Assembly (NCBI GenBank): GCA_031278545.1
Contig: JAITKF010000010.1
Coordinates: 1 to 41,010 of the forward strand
Source of the DNA: Prevotellaceae bacterium
GTDB lineage: Bacteria > Bacteroidota > Bacteroidia > Bacteroidales > UBA932
DNA: 41,010 bases
Direction of reading: 5' to 3'
In this document: one piece after another, positions 17,441 through 27,567 of the stretch
Layout of the letters: each line of letters starts with the position of its first letter
How positions within the stretch are numbered: position 1 is the stretch's first letter
Notes under the pieces: model-generated
Databases searched by the model: none
Told to the model about the DNA's origin: nothing
What the model saw: only the letters and a program-made list of their open reading frames with translations
Made by a program: the position numbers and the translations under genes

Positions 17441-18664
17441 CTATTCTGTTTGTATGTTTTCATTTCCGTACAATGCTATCAAGGCATAGGATTCGATGAC
17501 CGCCGCTTGATGCAGCAAATTGGTATAACGCCCCTGCGAGGCGCCTGTCCAGTCTTCATAGAATAGGCCATTGTCTGTCCGTGCCCGGTTGTATCCATGA
17601 TTAATCAATTGTATATAGGTATTAACATAAGTGTCTGCGGCCGGAAGGTAGGGCGCTATTTCAATGTATGCTTTCAGCAGTTTGGTATTGAACCATGGGT
17701 CGTGATCGGGATAAGCAAGCGGAAGCCCGTTGCGTGGTTTGACAAAATAGTTATATGCTCCGATAGCTGTTCCATTCGCTTCGTGGAGGTAACGCTGTTC
17801 ACCGGTGATTTGGAAGAGTAAAAGGCCGTTTAGAATCATCACTCCGCTGTTGTAAGTCCATTTTGTTTGATTGATGCGCCCTGATACGTTTTTATCATTC
17901 CAGTAAGTTTTATCACTTTGGTCTTGCAGGTTTGTTCGCAGCCACTCGTATAATTTTTGTGCAAACAGCAGCACGCTGTCTTTTTTAGTCTGCGGGCAAA
18001 TGGCATGGTAATTCAGCAAAAAATAAGTAGCATATCCGTTGGCACAAGCAGGCTTGTTGGAATCGTCCATGCCGGGCCGGTTACGCTGGTCTTCGTTCCA
18101 CCAGAGCGCTTCGCCCATTATGGTATCAAGCCCGCTTTGCAAGAATGCGTATACAACGGCGCTACGGTCAAGGTATTTTTGCTGCCGCGTTTGTACGTAT
18201 GCTTCTACCAATTCGACGCCTACAATGGCATTATCGTCGTAGAATCGTGTACCGCTACCGGTTGAGCCGTTGGTAGCCGAACCGTAGCCGGGCGCTGATA
18301 CGTCGCCGGCGTATGGACGACTATATTTTTCATAATTATCGACCATTGCTTCATACGCTATGGGGTATCCCAAGCGATAAAGCGCGGCCGCGCCCGATAT
18401 CATTCCGTCGAAGGGCCAAAGGAAGGAATAATCGCTTCCGTGGAGGTCTTCCCTGTAGAGGCTGGCCTCGTCGGTTGGCGTTATTCGGTAAAGACGGTTG
18501 ACGACGTCAAAGAGTTCTTTAGCACGTTGATGATAGACGATGTCTGTTGTGCCGGTATCGGGTTTGGTTCCGCTTCCCGGCGGCATAAAGGGTTCGACGT
18601 CGTTATGACCGCATGCAGTCAACGTAAACATGACGGCTATTGTGAGAATAATTGTTTTTCCCAT
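17441..18664 (-). CDS. GH76 family endo-alpha-1,6-mannanase, lipoprotein
   Basis: A 407-aa glycoside hydrolase with lipoprotein signal LTAC (Cys18). The (alpha/alpha)6 fold includes the paired aspartates of GH76, FYDDNAIVGV (Asp143 and Asp144), preceded by DYSFLWPFDGMISG and followed by WWNEDQRN, ACANGYATYFLL and QTKWTYNSGVMI. GH76 enzymes cut the alpha-1,6-mannan backbone of fungal mannan. I start at ATG 18664 because it gives a clean lipoprotein signal. The frame is open for 48 more codons upstream, but that stretch has no signal peptide. The acidic residues after the Cys (GHND) could favour surface display. The 156-nt gap up to susE holds no other gene. Confidence 0.86.
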   Translation of the reverse strand: MGKTIILTIAVMFTLTACGHNDVEPFMPPGSGTKPDTGTTDIVYHQRAKELFDVVNRLYRITPTDEASLYREDLHGSDYSFLWPFDGMISGAAALYRLGYPIAYEAMVDNYEKYSRPYAGDVSAPGYGSATNGSTGSGTRFYDDNAIVGVELVEAYVQTRQQKYLDRSAVVYAFLQSGLDTIMGEALWWNEDQRNRPGMDDSNKPACANGYATYFLLNYHAICPQTKKDSVLLFAQKLYEWLRTNLQDQSDKTYWNDKNVSGRINQTKWTYNSGVMILNGLLLFQITGEQRYLHEANGTAIGAYNYFVKPRNGLPLAYPDHDPWFNTKLLKAYIEIAPYLPAADTYVNTYIQLINHGYNRARTDNGLFYEDWTGASQGRYTNLLHQAAVIESYALIALYGNENIQTE

Positions 18665-18820
18665 TTTATATAATGATGTATATGTATAATTCCATGTAAG
18701 GTTTTTTACAATGAGGTACAGACATCGATGATGCAATCCGGTCAATCTGTTTTTCAATATGATTTTATTTTTCTTCATATATAAAAAGAGAGTGGCCGGA
18801 CTGTTCATCGGTTTGCGTTG

Positions 18821-19960
18821 TTAGCGAATGTTTGTAAAGGTATGAAACATTTTACCGTTGTTGTTGGTATATATTATTATGTCGCAGTGTTTCAAATCAA
18901 GGTCGCCATTCATTTTCCACAGGTGATCCCATTGGCTCCATGCAAATTCGCCGATTTCATAAAATTCGACGGGTTCGTTTCCAAGGGGTCGCTCGATGCT
19001 GATGCCATCCATCCGTCCCCAGCAGTGATCTGTACCGTCGATGGCGACGATGAAGTAGTAGCGCTCTTCAATCCATCCTAACCATGACGGTGGGTTAGTT
19101 TCGGGTCTTGACTGGTCGATGAATCGGATTTCGCGGTTGTCGGCGCGGAAGATGCCGTTGCTGACGTAGGTCATGGCTCCGATGACATCGTAGTTCGCTC
19201 CCCAGATACAACGTACATTAGAGATGGTTTGCATCGTAACCGTAAGGGCGTTGAAATCGACTTTTATTCGTACTGGAGTGTTTGCTACGGTTGCCTGCAC
19301 AGCGATGTTTCCGTTGCCTTCGGTGAGTTTTCCGTTGACGACAAAGTAGCTGAATCCGGTTGCGTTGTTGGGGGTGTTACGGAAATGGATGTCGCCGTCT
19401 GCGAGATTTGTGTAAATATGAAATACTCCTTCTTCGGCTCTGCGAAACGCCCGGGCTTCGCCTTCGGCGGCGGCGCCGCTACCGAAGAGATAGAGGGTTT
19501 CGGGGATATTGTCAATGCCTTCGCCGCGAGTGACGCTGATTGTTTTCGTTATCTCCGCTCTTTTAACGTCGCCGGCTTTCGAGGCTGTTACCGTCCATTT
19601 GACGACGCCTGTCTGCATGGTCGTAATGCCGGCTCGACGGGCAATAGCGTTAAGTTGGGCATGAGAAAGCGTGAGTTTTGGCAGAGCTCCCAAGTCGCTG
19701 GGCATGGTTTGTATCGGATTGTCGAAGTTTCCATTTTCGGCGACAAAGAGTACTTCGTATTGCACAATAGAGCCGTCGGTAGCACCTCCTCCGCTCCACT
19801 CCAGCACGATAGTTTCTAATGATGTAACGTCAAGCGTAACGCTAGCCGGCGATGAAAGTGCAGTAGGCAGGCTGAATGTTGTATCGTACTCATATTTTTC
19901 TACGCACGAAAATGTGCATAATATGGTAAGGACGAAATAAAATAAATGTATACGTTTCAT
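18821..19960 (-). CDS. SusE-like outer-membrane glycan-binding lipoprotein
   Basis: A 379-aa lipoprotein with signal LTILCTFSC and start MKRIHLF at 19960. The N-terminal part (about 25-130) matches the SusE domain with SVTLDVTSLETIVLEWS and WTVTASKAGD. The C-terminal half has repeated carbohydrate-binding-like modules with YLFGSG, GDIHFRN and YFIVAID. SusE-type proteins sit on the cell surface and bind the glycan next to SusC/D. The gene lies 31 nt after susD. Confidence 0.83.
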   Translation of the reverse strand: MKRIHLFYFVLTILCTFSCVEKYEYDTTFSLPTALSSPASVTLDVTSLETIVLEWSGGGATDGSIVQYEVLFVAENGNFDNPIQTMPSDLGALPKLTLSHAQLNAIARRAGITTMQTGVVKWTVTASKAGDVKRAEITKTISVTRGEGIDNIPETLYLFGSGAAAEGEARAFRRAEEGVFHIYTNLADGDIHFRNTPNNATGFSYFVVNGKLTEGNGNIAVQATVANTPVRIKVDFNALTVTMQTISNVRCIWGANYDVIGAMTYVSNGIFRADNREIRFIDQSRPETNPPSWLGWIEERYYFIVAIDGTDHCWGRMDGISIERPLGNEPVEFYEIGEFAWSQWDHLWKMNGDLDLKHCDIIIYTNNNGKMFHTFTNIR

Positions 19961-19991
19961 ATAAGTATAATTGAAGATGAATAATAAGGGA

Positions 19992-21590
19992 TTACCAATC
20001 AGGATTGGTGGATAAATTTTTATTGACGTCTCTGTCGGCTTGCGGGATTGGCCACAAATAGTTTTTACCGGCGAGGAAATGACGCTGTTCAATACGAACA
20101 AATCCATTGTCAGTACCAATGGTTTCCCCGGTGTAGATTCCGTGGCACCATCCGTTCAGAACATTTTCGGCAATTCTCCAGCGGTAAATGTCTTTGATGC
20201 GCAAACCTTCAAAAGCTAACTCACAGCGTCGTTCATTACGTATGATTTGAATGAGTTCGCTATTTGTTTTTCCAGAAGGAAATTCACAGGCGTCATGGTT
20301 AAATCCAGCGCGGGCGCGGATGAGCTTAATAGTTCGGTTCCATTCGGCGGCATTCAGGCTTCCTGTTTCGGCGCATGCTTCAGCGTGCATGAGCAGTACG
20401 TCGGCGTAACGGATAAGGATGGTGTTCAGTCCTGATAGCAGGGATGCGCGGTAGTCATTATCCCAATATTTTTTCAGGTAATAGCCTGTGGCCGATACAT
20501 TGGAGGAAAATCCGAATCCATCAGGCGCGACGCCGGGCGTGGTGTTAATGTAAACCAGCGAACCGTCGACCATTTTGTAGCTATTTCCGTTATAAGCGAT
20601 TGTAGCTGCCAATCGCGGGTCGCGGTTGGTGTATGGCTGTTGTGCATCATAGCCTGAACCGTTTTCATGGATAGCTTTGCCATTGATCATAGGGTAGCTA
20701 TCGACTAATTCCTGCAAGGGAGACAATTGTGAATAGCCTCCTAATGAAGGAGGTAAGAACTGGGATTGCGTTCTGTTTTCGCGGAGTCCTTTGGCGTATT
20801 GTACATCAAGTATAATTTCCGGATTGCCTTCGCCAGCTACGGTAAACAGAGCGTCATACCCGCCATTGAAGAGAGCATGTCCGCTATTGTTCATAATATT
20901 CTCTGTAACTGTTTTCAATGCGTTCCACTGTCCTTCAAATAGCAGTATACGCGCTTTTAGCGCTTGCGTAGCCCATCGTGTGACGCGTCCCTTTTCCTCA
21001 GCAGGATAGCTTGTGGGCAAGTAATCGTTCGCAATCACTTCATCGAGGTCTTCGATAACGGCGGCCACTACGTCTGCTTTTGGCGTTCGGCTAATGGTCG
21101 CCGCTTCACTCATCGTAATGACATGCGTATAGTAGGGAATATCACCGAAACGGGAATAAAGTTCAAAATAATGCCACGCTCGAATAGTTTTCGCCTCGCC
21201 TATGTACTGATTGCGCAGTTCGCCAGACAGGCCAGGCACTTTGTCGATATTAGCGAGTAGCCTGTTGCAACGCTTAATACCTCTGTAGCGGGTGTCCCAA
21301 AATGTTTTTACGTAATGATATGACGGAGAGTAAGCGCCGTTTGCAATGTCGCGCGTAAAATCCTGCACTTTACAATAAGCATTATCCGTAGCTGCATCGG
21401 AATACAGGATTTCTTCCGTTCCGGGAAGGTATTCATAACAGGCATTCAGGGATTGCAGGGCAGACTGCGGATCGTTCCAGAAAGTTAAGTCCGATTCGCG
21501 GTCATAGGGAGGCGTGTCAATGTCGAGACATGCCGTAAGCGCAAAAGTGCATAGCGCTATCCATAGTATTTTTATTGTATTTGTTTTCAT
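19992..21590 (-). CDS. SusD-like glycan-binding lipoprotein (RagB/SusD family)
   Basis: A 532-aa lipoprotein, start MKTNTIKILWIALC, lipobox LTAC then LDIDTPPYD. The TPR-like SusD core is visible: GEAKTIRAWHYFELYSRFGD, RVTRWATQALKARILLFEGQW and a C-terminal NERRCELAFEGLRIKDIYRW, the most conserved SusD stretch. SusD closes over the SusC barrel as a lid and captures oligosaccharide. It is separated from susC by 10 nt. Open codons continue upstream of ATG 21590 but would remove the signal peptide. Confidence 0.95.
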   Translation of the reverse strand: MKTNTIKILWIALCTFALTACLDIDTPPYDRESDLTFWNDPQSALQSLNACYEYLPGTEEILYSDAATDNAYCKVQDFTRDIANGAYSPSYHYVKTFWDTRYRGIKRCNRLLANIDKVPGLSGELRNQYIGEAKTIRAWHYFELYSRFGDIPYYTHVITMSEAATISRTPKADVVAAVIEDLDEVIANDYLPTSYPAEEKGRVTRWATQALKARILLFEGQWNALKTVTENIMNNSGHALFNGGYDALFTVAGEGNPEIILDVQYAKGLRENRTQSQFLPPSLGGYSQLSPLQELVDSYPMINGKAIHENGSGYDAQQPYTNRDPRLAATIAYNGNSYKMVDGSLVYINTTPGVAPDGFGFSSNVSATGYYLKKYWDNDYRASLLSGLNTILIRYADVLLMHAEACAETGSLNAAEWNRTIKLIRARAGFNHDACEFPSGKTNSELIQIIRNERRCELAFEGLRIKDIYRWRIAENVLNGWCHGIYTGETIGTDNGFVRIEQRHFLAGKNYLWPIPQADRDVNKNLSTNPDW

Positions 21591-21600
21591 ATTTGTTTTT

Positions 21601-24600
21601 TTAAAAAGTAATAGTTGCTCCAAACGCGACTACCCTGCTAACCGGGTAGATTCGTCCGCCTCCTTGATTGTCACTTGTTTCAGGATCCCATCCGCCTTTC
21701 ATTTTGGAAAATGTCAAGGCGTTCTGTATGCTTGTATAGACGCGCAAATGTTGTACGAAGCATTTTTTTGTGATAGACGGGGGTATAGTATAGCCCAACT
21801 GCACGTTTTTAAGTCGAAGGTAGGCAGCATTTTGTATCCAGAAGTCAGATTTCGCCACGTTGTTTGTTGATTCTGCGCCGACGGTCAAGCGAGGATAGGT
21901 AGCATCGGAATTTTCCGGCGTCCACCGGTCGATATGAAAGTTGAAGACCGGGCCTTCATTGTTGTTGTGGAACGCTTCTACGGCTTCCCCGCGCACCCAT
22001 ACCATCCGCCGGCCTACGCCTTGCCAAAGCATGGAAAAGTCTATGCCGTTCCACTCCAGTCCATAGCTGAAACCACCGGTGTATCTGGGATAGCGGTTGC
22101 CCACAATAAAGCGATCTTCGTCTTCAGTAATTTCGTTGTCGCCATTTTTATCGAGGTATCGGATGTCTCCCGGTTTTGGAGTTATTCCCGGCAAATTCGG
22201 TCCTTTATTGACTTCATTTTGATTTTGGAAGAATCCGTCATTCTTATAAGCATAATACGACCATAGCGGATATCCTTCGCGGATAATCGTATTTACGTCG
22301 TACCCGCCGATAGCGTCTGCACCAAATTGCAAAACTTCGTTCTGCGAATCGGATATATGCGCCGACAGACGATGTTTGACAGCTCCGGAAGTGAACATCC
22401 ATGCAGCCGAAACTTCCCATCCGCGTGTTGCGACCGCTCCATAGTTCTGCACCGCGGCATCGTCGCCGTAAATGCCCGCAACAGGTAAACTAACCAAGAT
22501 ATCGCGGGTGTTGTGGTAGAAATAGTCGAAAGTTATATGCAAGGTATTATTGAAAAATCCGGCATCGACTCCGACATCCAGCATAGACGTCGTTTCCCAA
22601 CGTATTTCCTCGTTATAAGAACTGAAATACGCTGTCGGCACTACGTTATCACCAAAGATATATCCATTTCCTCTTGATACGGATGGCGCATAGAGGTAAT
22701 TGTTTATCCTGTTGTTTCCGGCTTCTCCCCATGATGTCCTCAGTTTAAGCGAAGAAATGTAGCGAGTTACGGGTCGGAAAAAATCTTCCTCCGATATTCG
22801 CCATGCCGCCGACAAGGAGGGGAATACTTTTCCTTGATTACCTTTTTTAAATTTGGAAGAATTATCATTCCTCAGATTAAATTCAAAAAGATATTTTCCG
22901 GCATAATTATAAGTAGCCCTTCCAAAGACCGAATACATGATGTCGCGGTCGATGGCGTTGCCGCGATTTGCCACATTGTCGCCGACGAGTTCATTGTCGC
23001 CAATGATGTCGAACCCCCATTCGTCGTACCGACGCCAAGTTTCAAACCAACGGTATTGCGTTCCTTCATATTCGTAACCCGCCATGCCTCCAATGTAGTG
23101 TTGTCCTATCTGTTTTTCGTAAGTAAGCAGTATATTCGAGGTGAGAAAAAAGGTGCGATGGAGGTTTTCGGTGATTCTGTTTTCCTTATCTCCAGACAAG
23201 GCGTCGGCAATGGCTTTCCTATTTTCGTGCAGCTGGTTATTTTGCAAGTGCGCGCCAATCATTCCGGAGAGTTTCAGCCCGTCGAAAATAGCCAGCTCTG
23301 CCGACAGCGTACCTGATATATCATCGTTGGAGTTTTGTCTGTATCCTCCTTTTTCGAGGCGCGATAAAGGATTGGAATTGCTTCCGCTCGGGTAGGAGTA
23401 GTTCCCGTCTTCGTCCTTGAGCGGATAGATGGGTGGCATGCGCGATGCCAGCTCAATAATCCACTCCGTCCAGTAAGCATGGTCGCGGATATTATTCCGA
23501 ATATACGCTGCCGTCGCCGAAACTTTCAATACCGGCAATACTTGATGCACGATATTCAAGCGGGCATTGTATCTCTTCAATCCGTAGTCGTTTCCATTGA
23601 ACATGCTTTCTTGATTGAGGTAGCCCAATGACAGCATACAGGAGGTTTTGTCGTTGCCGCCGGTAATAGACAGGTTGTGCGTTTGCTGTGGGGATACATG
23701 GCGGTAAAGCTCCTCCATCCATTTTACATTGGGGCCTTCCCCACTTTTGTACCATGCAATTTCTTCCGGCGAAAATCGCACAGACTGCCCCGAATTGACC
23801 AACGCCTCGTTTCGCAAAGAGGCATAAATCCACGAATCGGCAATTTCGGGCAGATGTGCCGGCGACTGCCATCCATACTGGACATCGTAGCGAACCTCGC
23901 TTCGCCCCGCCGTTCCTTTCTTAGTGGTTATAAGAATGACTCCGTTAGCTCCTCTCGATCCATAAATGGCGGTAGAGGCAGCGTCCTTAAGCACCGAAAT
24001 TTGTTCGATGTCGCCAATAGGGACATTCTGGATATCGGCGCCCGGTATTCCGTCGATGATAATCAACGGTGTGTTGTCATTCATTGTATTCAGCCCCCTG
24101 ATGTTAATGCCGACCCGTGTGCCCGGCGCTGAATTGGACTGTTCTATCACCAGTCCCGGCGACATCCCCTGCAGGGCTTCCGCCAAATTGACAACCGCCC
24201 GTCCCTGTAGTTCTTCCGTAGCAACCGTAGCGACGGCTCCCGTTAAATTAATTTTTTTCTGCGCTCCGTATCCAACGACTACTACACTCTCCATTTCAAT
24301 AGCGTCCTGCTCCAGCGTAATAAGTAAATACGTGCGGTTGTCTACAGGAATGGCAATGGGCTTGTACCCGAGCAGCGACACTTGGAGCGTCCCGTCGGCG
24401 GAGACATTGATGGTAAAAGCACCGGCCACGTCCGTAACCGTACTCAATAGTGTACCTGCTACGACCACCGAAGCGCCGGTTAGAGGCTCGTTGTGCTGGT
24501 CGACGACAAGGCCAGACACCGGCTGGCCGGTTTGTTGGGCAAGCATCGGCCCGCCCGTTGCGACAAGTAGCAAAAGCAAATAACTCCATCGTTTGAAAAA

Positions 24601-24660
24601 CGTCGGCTGTCCTACTTTGCTGCGCAACAAATAAACTGCATTAAAGATAAATTGATTCAT
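21601..24660 (-). CDS. SusC-like TonB-dependent outer-membrane transporter
   Basis: A 1019-aa SusC/RagA protein. A signal peptide ends near 41 after a rather long N-region. A carboxypeptidase-regulatory-like domain (about 46-118) contains GLVVDQHNEPLTGASVVV. A TonB-box-like MESVVVVGYG (123-132) follows, then the plug with INIRGLNTMNDNTPLIIIDG and STAIYGSRGANGVILITTKK, then the barrel ending in VVAFGATITF. It imports mannan oligosaccharides using TonB energy, with SusD as lid. It is preceded by the fusion kinase/isomerase gene after 39 nt. Confidence 0.96.
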   Translation of the reverse strand: MNQFIFNAVYLLRSKVGQPTFFKRWSYLLLLLVATGGPMLAQQTGQPVSGLVVDQHNEPLTGASVVVAGTLLSTVTDVAGAFTINVSADGTLQVSLLGYKPIAIPVDNRTYLLITLEQDAIEMESVVVVGYGAQKKINLTGAVATVATEELQGRAVVNLAEALQGMSPGLVIEQSNSAPGTRVGINIRGLNTMNDNTPLIIIDGIPGADIQNVPIGDIEQISVLKDAASTAIYGSRGANGVILITTKKGTAGRSEVRYDVQYGWQSPAHLPEIADSWIYASLRNEALVNSGQSVRFSPEEIAWYKSGEGPNVKWMEELYRHVSPQQTHNLSITGGNDKTSCMLSLGYLNQESMFNGNDYGLKRYNARLNIVHQVLPVLKVSATAAYIRNNIRDHAYWTEWIIELASRMPPIYPLKDEDGNYSYPSGSNSNPLSRLEKGGYRQNSNDDISGTLSAELAIFDGLKLSGMIGAHLQNNQLHENRKAIADALSGDKENRITENLHRTFFLTSNILLTYEKQIGQHYIGGMAGYEYEGTQYRWFETWRRYDEWGFDIIGDNELVGDNVANRGNAIDRDIMYSVFGRATYNYAGKYLFEFNLRNDNSSKFKKGNQGKVFPSLSAAWRISEEDFFRPVTRYISSLKLRTSWGEAGNNRINNYLYAPSVSRGNGYIFGDNVVPTAYFSSYNEEIRWETTSMLDVGVDAGFFNNTLHITFDYFYHNTRDILVSLPVAGIYGDDAAVQNYGAVATRGWEVSAAWMFTSGAVKHRLSAHISDSQNEVLQFGADAIGGYDVNTIIREGYPLWSYYAYKNDGFFQNQNEVNKGPNLPGITPKPGDIRYLDKNGDNEITEDEDRFIVGNRYPRYTGGFSYGLEWNGIDFSMLWQGVGRRMVWVRGEAVEAFHNNNEGPVFNFHIDRWTPENSDATYPRLTVGAESTNNVAKSDFWIQNAAYLRLKNVQLGYTIPPSITKKCFVQHLRVYTSIQNALTFSKMKGGWDPETSDNQGGGRIYPVSRVVAFGATITF

Positions 24661-24699
24661 ACATTTGTGTTACATTTTTAAAGAATTGAGAACTTAATT

Positions 24700-27396
24700 T
24701 TATTTTACAAAAGCCTTTACCAGCACGGCTGGCAAGGCACTTTCGTTAATTATTTTATACGATTCTGTGGCGGCAGGAACTACAAAGGTTTCGGCGTAAT
24801 TAAACCGTTGCCGCATGCCTTGCTCCGTTTCCACAATCACCGAACGACCTTCGACCAACATCCACACATGGCATTTGCCGCCGGTAACAACAGTCATCTC
24901 CGTATGCAATGTGTAGCGATGGACGTCATAAAAATGCCCGACATGGGTCGGTAGATGTTCCACGACACAATTTTCCTCGCTACTCAATACGTAGGGTTTG
25001 CTGATAAATTCTTCCTGCACCCGCACTCCCTGCCTGTCGAAATTCAGGTTCTTCATTCCGTGCTCGATGTTGATAGGACGCGGTCTCCCGTCTATATCTA
25101 CCTGAAGCCAGTCGTACATTTTAAACGTAAAGATGTAAGGCGCGCTGCTGATTTCGAGCACTACGTTGTCTTTGCCGGATGCATGCACGGTGCCGTTCGG
25201 TATGAGGAAAAAATCATGTTTCTTTGTCGGATGCTGCTGTACATAATGCGTGATGGGTATTTCATGCACATTTTTTTCACTATCCGTCAGCGCTCGGTGA
25301 AAGGTAGAGGCATCAATGCCTTCTTGAAAACCAAGATAAACGACAGCATCTGTCTTGCAATCAAGAATGTAGTAGGTCTCGTCCTGCGTAAACGGTATAC
25401 CGAAAAGCTCCTTTATATATGCCAGCTGCGGATGGCACTGCACCGATAAATTCCCGCCATTGAAGGTATCCAAGAAATCAAACCGTATGGGAAAATCGTA
25501 CCGGAAGTGCGCGGCACAATCACCCAACACGGCCTCATAGTGCGCATACATCAAAAAATCGAATGTTACTTCCAACCGGTATCCGTCACTTTCAAACATC
25601 AGTCCGTTTTCGTTTACTATCAGTTCAAAAGACCACGCTAGATTGGGCACCTCTTTATTCAACCCGTCAAAATGGTCGCGCATCCATGTACCACCCCAAG
25701 CTCCCGGCTCAAACCACGGTCGGACACGGAAAACGTTCCTGCTCATCACGGCAAGTGTTGCCCGCAAATCGGCTCCAGTCATGAAAAGGCAGATGTCGGG
25801 ACGCTGCCCGTCGACCACTAAATCCATGCGTGGAAAGAGGGCGCATTTGTGTTTATCCAATACCGGCCAATCGATGAAAAATGCGCGTTTATACATTTCG
25901 CGGTCGTCTGCCGGCGTGTCGGCACCGAGATTGGTAACCACGCCTGCCCTCATGCGGTATTGCAATTCGTTTTTCGGCATATCTACATAAACAAGGCCTG
26001 TCGCTTGCCAATCTGCCAGCGCTGCGCCGCATCCAACCATGATATTGATGTCGACATTGGCATCCGGCTGCATGTGCTGCAGTTTTGCCATATCAAACCA
26101 GTCGCTTAATGTAGCGTCGGTCATTCTTCCGAAAATAGTATCCGGCTCACCCATGTACGGCGCAATTAGTAGTGCAATCTCCTCTGCCGGCTTCATAGCG
26201 GCTTCGGCATGGAACCACCTGATTTTTTTCCCTTGCAGGGCCGGTTCCTTGCCAAGGTCGGCTACTAATTGATGCCAAAATACGCCGGTATATCCGTCTA
26301 TCACTACCGTTTGCTGTCCGGCGATCCATGCGGCCAACGCGGCTGTTCCCGCTTGAATTTTTCCGCTTCCGGCAGGGAACGCCGGATAAATATCGTACTG
26401 CCCCGGCTCAGTTGGCGTGGCTTTGTCGGGAGCTAAAAACTGCGTTGTTTTCCGCCACTGTGCAGGGAAAGAGTCCGCGATTGTTTCGCTGGCCCTCATG
26501 GCCGCTCCAATGAGTGGGGCTTCATCCCACAACGCGCAGGGTGCTACCGTTAGCGACGACAATCCTGCCTCCCATAAGGTGCGGTTCAACGTTTCCCCAA
26601 ATAATGTGATGGCTTTAGCTATGTTTCCGCCTACTACCAACTTGTCGGGTTTGAATGTTTGTAGCCACGGTATGAGGAATGCACTGAGATTGTCGGCGAA
26701 CTCCGTAAAAAGCGTTTCTGCCACAGCTTGGTGGAGCATGGCCGCATCGGCAATCTCTTTCACGCCAGCAACGATTTTACCTGTCCTCGCCTTCCATTGA
26801 GCGACAAACCACCGCGTCGAAAAATAATCGTCGGCTATACCGTCGCCAAAAGGAATGTTGTAAAGATATCCATTGACGGGTACGCCATCGCTCGCGGCAG
26901 TCTGAGGCTGTCCGTTTACCATAAACGTGCTGCCCAGTCCAGTGCCTAATGTAATGATCAGCGTACGTTGACTATTTTTAGCCGCGCCGGCATAGTATTC
27001 GCCCAATGCAAAACAGGTAGCATCGTTTTCAAAGGCAATGTGAATACCCTTACGCGGCAACAGTTGCTGTAAGGCTTGCCGGAAGTTTAACCCGAAAACA
27101 GCATCCAATTTGTGTACGCCGGCAATACAGGAAACGCCGTTCCGGTAATCGAATGGCCCCGGCATCGCTATTCCGATGGAAGCAATAGAGTGTCCGGCTG
27201 GGGAAGCAAACAATCCGGCGAATGCTTTCTCAAAAGCGCAAAGCAATTCGGTGATGCTTCCCTGCGGATTAATTTTAATTTGCAAGGGGCCATACACGGT
27301 CCGGCAAACGGTACTGGTAACTGTATCTACCACCGCATACGAAAGATGAGAACCACCCATATCTACTCCTGCCGAATACTGTTTTAATGAAACCAT
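24700..27396 (-). CDS. ROK kinase / class I mannose-6-phosphate isomerase fusion
   Basis: An 898-aa three-part enzyme. Residues 8-305 are a ROK sugar kinase, with phosphate loop VDMGGSHLS (11-19), catalytic Asp125 in FENDATCF, and GTGLGS. The zinc motif CxCGxxGCxE common in ROK proteins is absent. Residues about 335-500 resemble a P-loop kinase fold, but the loop reads VVIDGYTGVFW (364-374) with no Lys-Ser/Thr, so it cannot be a normal ATP site. Residues about 510-898 are class I mannose-6-phosphate isomerase, with zinc ligands in SVQCHP (651-656), Glu673 in ETYYILD and His738 in IPNGTVHASG. Inferred reaction: mannose to mannose-6-phosphate to fructose-6-phosphate. It is the first gene of the PUL operon. 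Confidence 0.88.
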   Translation of the reverse strand: MVSLKQYSAGVDMGGSHLSYAVVDTVTSTVCRTVYGPLQIKINPQGSITELLCAFEKAFAGLFASPAGHSIASIGIAMPGPFDYRNGVSCIAGVHKLDAVFGLNFRQALQQLLPRKGIHIAFENDATCFALGEYYAGAAKNSQRTLIITLGTGLGSTFMVNGQPQTAASDGVPVNGYLYNIPFGDGIADDYFSTRWFVAQWKARTGKIVAGVKEIADAAMLHQAVAETLFTEFADNLSAFLIPWLQTFKPDKLVVGGNIAKAITLFGETLNRTLWEAGLSSLTVAPCALWDEAPLIGAAMRASETIADSFPAQWRKTTQFLAPDKATPTEPGQYDIYPAFPAGSGKIQAGTAALAAWIAGQQTVVIDGYTGVFWHQLVADLGKEPALQGKKIRWFHAEAAMKPAEEIALLIAPYMGEPDTIFGRMTDATLSDWFDMAKLQHMQPDANVDINIMVGCGAALADWQATGLVYVDMPKNELQYRMRAGVVTNLGADTPADDREMYKRAFFIDWPVLDKHKCALFPRMDLVVDGQRPDICLFMTGADLRATLAVMSRNVFRVRPWFEPGAWGGTWMRDHFDGLNKEVPNLAWSFELIVNENGLMFESDGYRLEVTFDFLMYAHYEAVLGDCAAHFRYDFPIRFDFLDTFNGGNLSVQCHPQLAYIKELFGIPFTQDETYYILDCKTDAVVYLGFQEGIDASTFHRALTDSEKNVHEIPITHYVQQHPTKKHDFFLIPNGTVHASGKDNVVLEISSAPYIFTFKMYDWLQVDIDGRPRPINIEHGMKNLNFDRQGVRVQEEFISKPYVLSSEENCVVEHLPTHVGHFYDVHRYTLHTEMTVVTGGKCHVWMLVEGRSVIVETEQGMRQRFNYAETFVVPAATESYKIINESALPAVLVKAFVK

Positions 27397-27450
27397 TCTA
27401 TTATTAATCTATTTATTATTAATTGTTAAAGTATGTTCTTAAAGTTTTTG

Positions 27451-27490
27451 CATGTATATATGTATATATGTATGTACATATATTTGCGGA
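27451..27490. repeat. AT-rich TATATG tandem with a palindrome
   Basis: Repeated TATATATG words lead into the palindrome ATGTATGTACAT near 27467-27478, between the PUL promoter and the first structural gene. It falls in the 5' leader of the operon. It could be a second regulator site or a simple repeat. Confidence 0.4.
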
Positions 27491-27491
27491 T

Positions 27492-27525
27492 GCAAAGTAA
27501 CAAAATTATTTTTACACTAACAAAA
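27492..27525 (-). promoter_or_regulatory. Probable promoter of the mannan PUL operon
   Basis: On the minus strand, TTTTG at 27525-27521, about 20 nt spacer and TTACTTTGC at 27500-27492. This is one base away from the TAnnTTTG consensus. The leader before the fusion gene would be about 85 nt. It is overlapped by a pair of direct repeats. Confidence 0.5.
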
Positions 27526-27533
27526 TTATTTTT
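27498..27533. promoter_or_regulatory. Paired 16-bp direct repeats, candidate GntR operator
   Basis: TAACAAAATTATTTTT occurs at 27498-27513 and 27518-27533, 20 bp apart, about two helical turns. The second also forms a palindrome ACAAAA/TTTTGT. They cover the probable PUL promoter, so a protein bound here would block it. The divergent GntR-family protein is the natural candidate. Confidence 0.6.
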
Positions 27534-27567
27534 GTGTTATGGCATAAAAAAACACAGATATTTTTTC

